Part shown: positions 56,840 to 64,000 of the stretch, one piece after another
Numbering within the stretch: the stretch's first letter is position 1
Layout: the number at the start of each line of letters is the position of its first letter
NCBI GenBank assembly: GCA_030435675.1
Contig: CM059623.1
Coordinates: forward strand, 1,514,012-1,578,011
Direction: 5' to 3'
Length of the DNA: 64,000 bases
Source of the DNA: Steinernema hermaphroditum
Lineage: Eukaryota; Nematoda; Chromadorea; Rhabditida; Steinernematidae
Notes under the pieces: model-generated
The model's database searches: none
Told to the model about the DNA's origin: nothing
Seen by the model: only the letters and a program-made list of their open reading frames with translations
Made by a program: the position numbers and the translations under genes

Positions 56840-57040
56840 GAAGATGCTAGGACGTGCGTTCCTTTGCAGTTTTTGGGTGATTTTTGGCCTATTTTGTGAG
56901 CGCCATTCTTACCGCCCGCAGAGCTATCGACGTCTCCATCCGAAAAGCCGCTTGGCCTTCGTGTCTTTACAGTTTTTGGTTAATTTCAGCCATTTGCATA
57001 AGCACCAATCTTGCCGTCCGCAGGGCTACTTGCCCTTTAA
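56840..57040. repeat. two-unit imperfect tandem repeat
   Basis: About 56868-56933 and 56968-57030 share TGCAGTTTTTGG/TACAGTTTTTGG, GCCAT(T)..., CTTACCGCCCGCAGAGCTA/CTTGCCGTCCGCAGGGCTA in order. Noncoding. Confidence 0.5.
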
Positions 57041-58009
57041 TACCTAGACCGTGCGAATTCGCGCGCAGCCGCGTTTATTTTATTAGCAAAACGGTCAAAA
57101 TAGTCAATCCAAGATGCTACCTGATGCTGCTGAATTCGCATAGAAGTCGTAAAACATCAATTTTCTACAGTTCGAACCTGCTGCCTACAGCCCTTTTACC
57201 TAGGTCTAATCGTTTGCAGCAAACTTACATCATTGCATCTCGTAACGCACTATAAACAACCAACCATTTCGGCTGATTGAGTTTTGTAAAAACCTTATTA
57301 TCGTCATTTCATTGCGGCCAGCTTCATTACAAAGAATCGTGTTCTGCGAAAATTGAACTTTTTTTTTGCCGACTGGATTTTATTGCCGATTGACATGAAA
57401 AAACTTGTATTAAGGCCACTAAGACCTTCATCTGCACTTCCAGGAACCCTAGGCAGTACCTCGCTCCCGCGAGACTCGTAATCGTTGGGGAATACTCTAA
57501 TTAGCCACTAGTGCGCTCACTTCCAAAGCCAAAAAAAATCAATTTCCATCTTCAAAAGGCCAACTTTCGCGCAAGCGACGCGCGCCCTTGCCCCTTTGCT
57601 GGTTGCCCGTCGGCTAATTAGTCCGCTCATTTTCGGCGCCTCTTACTAAGGAGGTCCAAGGCGCTGGAATCGATACTTCTGACCCGGTTCTAGGTTCGCC
57701 GGGCTCTAATCGACGCCGCTTGGCCCGCGAGGCGGACTCACCATCTATATGTAGGTAATAAAATAACGCGCGCGCTGTTTGCTTGACGGCGTCGGCACGC
57801 GCGGCGCCCCAAATCCTCGAATTAATTGGATTTTACTCGTCTAGTGGGGAGAACGTGGAGACCCGTGAAATTGAGTATGCGTCGATTTGTCTTGTTTGTT
57901 TTCAGCATAACGAATTAAAGAGGGAACGAAGTAGGCGTCTGAGGGCTTTTCAGTTCGATTTGCTTATTTTTTCGTGTCGTGTTCTTACAGGCTTGATTTT
58001 GGCATTTTT
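57041..58009. other. intergenic, GC-rich island, no gene recognised
   Basis: 57540-57815 is much richer in G+C and CGCG than its surroundings, but no frame, RNA or repeat was recognised. The frame at 57783-58013 has no motif. Confidence 0.4.
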
Positions 58010-59765
58010 GTAGATGACATCTTACTGGTGATTAGTTTAGTTGGATGGTACGTGATGAAATAGGAGTTTATTATGCTGGTCCTAACAGTTAAATGGGAAA
58101 AGACGAACCGATTTTAGTTGAAATATTCACTTCCTGGGTGAGAGGTGAGAGTTGGGCCGGTCATAGTTCTCTTTTTCTTATTTTTGGATCGTGTTGGTCT
58201 TTCATTTGTGTTCCCAGTGATCGGTCGGGTCGTCCACTCGCTCTTTCTGAGGCTGTCTGGGGCCGACTGAGTTGAGTGAGCGGTCGTTTTCGGCCGTCAT
58301 TGTTGGTTGCATAGTGATCGCCCCGGCTCCCAGAAGGCCTGGAACACCAGGGAGCCGTAGTTCCAACGTCTTGCCAAGAAGCCCGTCACTGCCGTCCGAC
58401 TCCACCCGCGCCGCCAGAGAAGCCGAAGAAGCGTTACAACTCCGAAGTCTGTGCCGCCAGCTGCCTTGATGGTTCCCGGTTTGCCCGTTGTGCTCCACCG
58501 ACGCGTTTCGCCCAGATGCCGTTCTTCGCCCGTGCTGCCCGCGGAAGCCGCCGAAGAAGCTTCTCAACTCCGACGTCCGCGCTGCCACCCGAGCTGAAGA
58601 TAGGCTTGCTGTGTTCCACCGTCTCCGGGGTCAACTTTTCGCCTCTCTGATGCCCGCGCACACTGATGGGATCGTCGCCTTCTACTCTGATGCTGTGCCC
58701 TGCGCCGAAGCCAGAAGACCGACGACTACGGAGTGACAATGTGGTTTTTGTGCATATATATGACGTCTCGCAAGGCGTAAGCCTTAGATACGAGAAATAA
58801 ACTCGTAAAACTCGTAACTTGGATCGTGTTACAGGCTTGGTTTTAGCATTCTTGTAGATTACATCATACTGGGGATTAGTTCAGTTCTGGCGATCAGCAT
58901 TTTTGTATATAACATATTTCTGGTTTATTTAGATGTTGCGTGATGAAATGGGAGTTCATTATAAGAAAGGTGCTTTGTGAAACGCTTCAATAAGAAAAGA
59001 AGGAATTTATTTTACTTGAAATGTTCATTTTCTAGATGAGCTGTCGAGCCAATCCAAGTTCTCTTTCAGGGGATTTTTGTGTGGCGGTGGACTTTTTTTA
59101 ATTTGGACCGTTTGATAATGCCAAGAGAGGGGTGGCCTAAAATGTGGGAAGTACCTAGAGGAGATTGAATGGCCTCTACCTCCAAGTTGAACCTCGATTG
59201 GCTTTGAATCTGCAGATTCTTGAGGTGGGATGGCGGGAACGTAGAGCTGATAATGGAAGGTTCCTAAGATCCCGATCGGCCTGAACTCGAACTGTTAGAT
59301 TATGGGCTATGGACGCCTTGGAATAGCTGCTATCGAGGCTCCACAGAATTTTGAGTGATGGTGAGTGATGAAATAGGAGTTCATTATATTGGTCCTAACA
59401 GTTAAATGAGAAAAGACGAACTCATTTTAGTTGAACGATTCACCTCTTGGATGAGCTGTCGGGCCAATCCGAGCTCTCTTTCGGGGGATTTTTGTATGAC
59501 GATGGACTGTTTTTACCAAGAGAGGGGTGGCTTAGAATGTAGGAATTACCGAGAGGAGATTGAATGGCCTGCATCTCAAAAGGTGGACCTCGATTGGCTT
59601 CGCATCTGCAGAAGGATTCTGGAGTTCGGATGGTGGGAAGATAGACGTGATCATGGAAGGTTCCTAAGAGCCCAGTTGCGCTGAAGTGTATTGGAATTGT
59701 TTCGATGCTGGGCTGAGGACGGATTAGTCCAAGATCCACAGAATTCTTCGATTCGTCCTTTGTTT
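58010..59765 (+). repeat. three-unit direct tandem repeat interrupted by an element
   Basis: Unit starts (CTTACTGGTGATTAGTTTAG, then GTGATGAAATAGGAGTT) recur near 58018, 58870-58955 and 59360; the body (GATGAGCTGTCGGGCCAATCC, AGAGAGGGGTGGC, GAGGAGATTGAATGGCCT, CCTCGATTGGCTT, GGAAGGTTCCTAAGA) is present near 59035-59270 and 59450-59680. The first unit is broken by the short element at 58196-58818. Possibly an old transposon body; no intact frame. Confidence 0.7.
58196..58818 (+). mobile_element. short retroelement family S, full-length copy with 12-bp target duplication
   Basis: A 623-bp element flanked by TTGGATCGTGTT at 58184-58195 and 58819-58830. 5' part CATTTGTGTTCCCAGTGATC, GGTCGGGTCGTCCACTCGC; core hairpin 58325-58356; then GCCAAGAAGCCCGTCACTGC, ACTGATGGGATCG, GACGACTACGGAGTGAC. 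The tail at 58769-58810 (CGCAAGGCGTAAGCC, then GAGAAATAA) nearly matches the LINE tail at 15415-15455. No poly-A. Reads as a non-autonomous element mobilised by an RTE-type LINE (inference). Confidence 0.85.
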
Positions 59766-61777
59766 CCATAATTTTTCTCTATTTTATTAGCTTGATCGTG
59801 GGCAATCCATTATGGCTTCTCAGATCAGCTCTAACGCAAAGATAGTCCAGAAAGAGAGTTGAATGACGTTTTAAAAGTAAATTGGATTACTGGATGAGTT
59901 GTCGGGAATGAGCTGCGATGACACGGAAAGAGAACTGTCATGCTTATGAACTTGTTGTAGGCAAATCTCCCACCCTCCGGGTGTTCGCTGCGGGACCTCG
60001 GGCACAAAAGTAGATTTTTGCCATTCGTTTTGGTCTGCGACGCCAACGTTTTCATTTTCTATCGCTTCTGGTCGTGCGAAATTCGTCAGATATGACCGAA
60101 TGGTGACTCTTCCGTACCCCTCTTTTCGACATTCGTCACATAAATTGAAGCACTCATACATGAAACGTTTCGAGTTTCCACGTCATCCACGTTTTTTGAT
60201 TCGCATAGTTTTGATGATCAGAAGTGCTCAGAGCCGAACATGTCATGGCGATGTTTGATTTCGGGGGTTTTTGAGGGATTTGGGGATTTGAATCGATTTG
60301 AAGAGGGATTTGAATCGCTCAGAATCCCATTCACAGATACTCTTCAGAGAATCACCGAGAGAGTCTTCTGTCTCTTATTGGAGACAGCCTCAGTAACAAA
60401 TAACAGAACCTCAACTTGCACCCTCTCATATGGAACTCTATATCTAGAACATAACAACTCCGATAATTCCGGATTAAAAAGAGCGGTGTTAATAGAGACT
60501 CAGTCAGTCTAGTTACAGTACGACTAGTTCAAAATCACGGAGATAGTAGGAAACATATCGAAAGTCAGGTTATCTGGGTAATTTTTTGAAGCACCTAGAC
60601 ACCTCTTCAGTGAACCGCAACAAGGCCATCATGTCTGCCATGATAATCCGAAGGCTCGCTAGATCTCTGAAGTCGCCTAGGTGGTAGTTTTTCCATTTCA
60701 TCCGCCGTGCATCTTTTAGCAGCGTAGCACCTGATAGAACTGTGTTGGTAGGAAAGCCGTCTGCTAGTCTTTATTTCCTTCCATACTGTGAGTTTTTAAA
60801 GGACCAGAATATTTCTCGCTTCGAGTACTTATATCTTCATACAGTATTATATAACATGATGCTAACTTAACGAACTTAGTATTTTAGATAGTCCGGTTTA
60901 CGTTCGACAATATGTGCTTGGAATAGCTTCCTCTCAATCACTCATGTTCGATGGCAGAACGAGATCAGGGTAGCTGAAATTTTAGTGAGTAGCAATCCTT
61001 ATTTGACTTACAGAATCCTGAGAATCAAGATAATTACAATAGCGAGAAGAACTAGAATTGCCTAAACGGGAATACAATTCTTTAGCCTTGGCTAATCCAC
61101 ACATACCAGAGTTATAAGGACAGTTTTCATTGTATAGTAGTTCTCTAGTGAACAGAGGAACCGATCGATCGGAACTGAAGAGAGCGCGAAATGCGTTGTT
61201 TACAGTGCGGATTTTAACATGGGGACAACTTGTTTTGCAGGTGTGTTCGCTGAACACCACAATACAAAGTTGTCATCTTAAACATGATTTTGCCGCGTTC
61301 CATAAGTTCATGAGATTCTAAGATCTATTTTTGGGGCCAAAAGGGTTCGTCAGCATGCCATTCATTTTTATATTCATTCAGTTAACTCATGCCAGTATGC
61401 TATGATGGGTTTCGCTTGATGTACTGGGACGTTACAAAGGACTTTGTTTGTGTTTATAATGTGCACTAATTTCACTTAACATGTTAGCTATTAATGGATC
61501 ACCGTTATTGAAAAGACAGAGACAGATCTTATCTATCTGGATCGTATGTAATATGGTTTGCCATAGTTTGTTTCGTCGTAGTCCTGAGCACCGATTTCAT
61601 CTCGATGAAATGCCAACGGTCGGACGTCAAGATTGGACGTCAAGAATTCCTCTTTTTGGAGAAATCAGGCTTTACCCTTGCTTTTGTCTCAAGACTTGAG
61701 AGATTTCGAGAATTTTGAACCAGCTGACAAGCAACAGTCAAAGCATTGGGAACTTTGCGATTAATGTAAGCTATCTA
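59766..61777. other. intergenic, nothing recognised
   Basis: 59880-59930 carries a weak further trace of the tandem unit (GGATGAGTTGTCGGGAATGAG). No gene supported. Confidence 0.45.
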
Positions 61778-62694
61778 TTGGGTTGGTCCATTGAAAATGT
61801 CGGATAGTGTAAACGTCGTTTATTTTTGAAATGTTTACTCCCATGACCAAACCTATGCATACATCGTTGAGTACAGTTAATTCTCTCCACACATTATGAT
61901 TGGCGACTTGTTCATTACATTCCTCTTGATCTTGGAGGCCTATTCTGTCGCGATGACCATTTTTGTGGCACCTAGAGATGGCGAAATGCGAAGTAATGTA
62001 CGGGTTTCCTATGGTATTGATTGTGTGATGTACGTCGACTGCCCTCAACCGTGTACGTCGTTAGGTCTTACCTACCAAATGCACCTATCGCTGTGTTCGC
62101 CATACATCACATCATGAGCTACTCTCAAAAAGATGGCCTTTTCGGATCGCCATGTTCTGTTGAGTCCAATATTTTCAACTGGTTAAGTACTATAACAGGG
62201 AACGGGGATATGCAGCAGGTAGCTATCACTCATAGCTGTCATGCCCACATAGTGACTCCACGAGGTCATTTCAACTTTAAAGAAATATAGGCCAAATATT
62301 GAAAAAGTGACCCTTGGATTCACGAAAAGTCCGACTACCCGAGGCCGCATCTTTTCAAATTCACCTCCATAATGGCTCTTCACCGTGAGCTGAGAGATTC
62401 GCATTTTGCTGCTCTTATGGAACTCTCTCCGCTCTATCTTATCATGATCTGCGTTCTTCCACAAATGACGATATCAGAGAGAACCGATCAAAATAAAAGA
62501 AAGAGGTCGAAAATTGGACCAAAACATTTTTCGTCCCCAAACCCCTTGTGTTCTATGAATAAGGGATCCGGCTTTTACCCGAGAAGTGGGCTGCCGTTGT
62601 TCAGTCAAATAGTCAAGACCGGGAATGACAGGCATGCATATATGTTAAGAAACTCCTACTTAAATCATCCGACATTTTCAATGGACCAACCCAA
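61778..62694. mobile_element. 917-bp terminal-inverted-repeat element (Tc1/mariner-like)
   Basis: 27-bp perfect terminal inverted repeats (61778-61804 and 62668-62694; TTGGGTTGGTCCATTGAAAA...) flanked by TA on both sides (61776-61777, 62695-62696). Internal sequence matches the element at 7937-8855 in several blocks (CTAGAGATGGCGAAATGCGA; GAAAGAGGTCGAAAATTGGA). No intact transposase. Size differs by 2 bp between the two copies. Confidence 0.85.
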
Positions 62695-62696
62695 TA

Positions 62697-64000
62697 TTTC
62701 GCAAATTTCCCAACTTCATATTCGTTGTAATATTCTCTTCGTTTTAAATTTTTGCATATCATAAAATCTTCCAAATTGAGACGCTACTAGAGTACAAATT
62801 AGTTGAGACGTTGAGTAAGCAAATAACAATGAACTGATCCACGAAGAGAGAATCATCTCAGAGTGAGGATTGCTTTGAGGCTGAAGTGCTTCATTCTCAT
62901 TTTATATTTTTTTCCTGTCATATGGTTGTGTTTTTGTCATAAAAAAATAGTTGCTTAGTTGAGACGTTGGTAAAACACGAACGTCTTTCGACTTGTCAAC
63001 CTTGTCAATCAACCAACAAGAAACAGTCCACTCTGGAGTACCTGGACTACTATGCGAAGTTACACTGTGCGGTTTGCACAAAATAATTGAAATGCTACAA
63101 AAGAAACACGACTCATAAATTTTTGGACGTTGTATAGGAGAAGAAGCAAAGGAGAAACACCTCATATAAACTCAAACGTCCGTGTCTCTTTTGTTGTAAA
63201 TATGAGATTGTCCACCCTCTGTTTAAACCACCTTTGCTGTGCTGCGATGTTCGGCGAGTTGAAATCAATGAGAAATGAGCATTTGTTGGTGGAAAGTGTG
63301 CATTTTTGAGGTGAAAGATGGAGATCTCAAAATTCTGCGTGCAAGAACACTCTCTATGCTACCTTACGGATCCAAAGAATCGTCGTTATATGGTTGTCTT
63401 CCTTTCTAATGTAAATTTTTGTTTGCTCACATATCGGTTCCATTTTTGCATACTTTAAGGATTGCCAATACGTCTATTTCGAACTTCGCTCGACTTCGCT
63501 TTCTTCCATTTTTTTTTTTGAAGCGTACCTCACTGCCTTCCGCTATCCAACCTGCTTATGAGAAGAGGGTGTATTGGAACAACAGATTTTTGACCGCTTT
63601 TTTAACTCGTTATTAAGCAAATCACTGATTTTTCCTTAATTTCTAAGTACTTTGAACTTCACTTTTCGGTCGCGTATAAACATTTACATGATCAGTGCTT
63701 TGGAGTGGCCTAGGGACATAATCGCTTATTTCTGAACAACAACAAACCCTTAAACGATTCCAAAGCTTTCGCTATTTTTGTTATGTGATGGTAACCAGAA
63801 AAGCATTTACGATCATATAGGCACCATTGTGATTTGGACCAATGAGTCATCGGACTCGAGCTGGTCGATCTTTTGGTAGATAGCTAGAAATTTAAAAAGA
63901 AATGACTGAAAGAGGTGCCGCACTGGGACACACCGAAAAATGCCAGCTAGGACACTACCCAACTTGACCACGTAAGTAAGTTTCCACAATACTACTAGTT
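62697..64000. other. intergenic, nothing recognised
   Basis: AT-rich, short frames only. Confidence 0.5.

Noticed and set aside
1..64000. CRISPR array, bacterial operons, integron or prophage
   Set aside because: All recognised genes are spliced and nematode-like; no regularly spaced repeats with unique spacers were seen.

Overview
The window is nuclear DNA of a rhabditid-type nematode. The evidence is two serpentine receptor class d (srd-like) genes, an array of secreted proteins pairing a PAN/CW-like module with a C-type lectin domain, a nematode eIF3a (EGL-45) gene, very short GT-AG introns of about 43-50 nt with TTTTCAG/TTTACAG acceptors, apparent trans-splice acceptors just before start codons, and an exact spliced leader 1 (SL1) exon sequence at 23235-23256. 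The genus cannot be fixed from sequence alone; the composition would fit a Steinernema-, Pristionchus- or strongylid-like genome (inference).

Left part (1-12.1 kb): a duplicated mosaic. A chemoreceptor 5' end occurs three times on the minus strand (1-367, 5967-6356, 11390-11779). Only the third copy is followed by the rest of the receptor, which carries an in-frame stop and a frameshift. Interleaved are a degenerate ABCF3/GCN20-type ABC ATPase (1132-3119), a tandem pair of nematode-restricted protein genes (4470-5093 and 6855-7478), a duplicated noncoding block (5508-5847 and 10132-10607, the second with a tRNA-like insertion) and a 919-bp element with terminal inverted repeats.

Middle-left (12-32 kb): gene-poor and repeat-rich. 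It holds the 3' end of an RTE-type LINE (14.8-15.45 kb), families of dispersed repeats, an SL1-like RNA locus (23.2 kb), a frame-broken gene of the same broad family as the tandem pair (25.2-26.1 kb), and several copies of a short retroelement-like family.

Right-centre (32.5-54.4 kb): the gene-dense core. It holds srd-like gene 1 (+), four C-type lectin paralogues with two gene fragments (-), eIF3a (-, ten exons), an F-box-like gene (+), a small two-exon gene (-), a remnant of a POT/SLC15 peptide transporter (-) and srd-like gene 2 (-). The two srd-like genes share intron positions and lie about 19 kb apart in inverted orientation. Of the four lectin copies only the one at 40645-41631 looks intact; each of the others has a visible splice or exon lesion.

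Right end (54.4-64 kb): tRNA-Asn(GTT), two copies of the short retroelement with 14-bp and 12-bp target-site duplications, a three-unit tandem repeat, and a second terminal-inverted-repeat element (917 bp, TA-flanked). No pathway or operon logic joins the genes. The theme is receptor, lectin and F-box-like family turnover, with duplication, decay and transposition, around one housekeeping gene (eIF3a).
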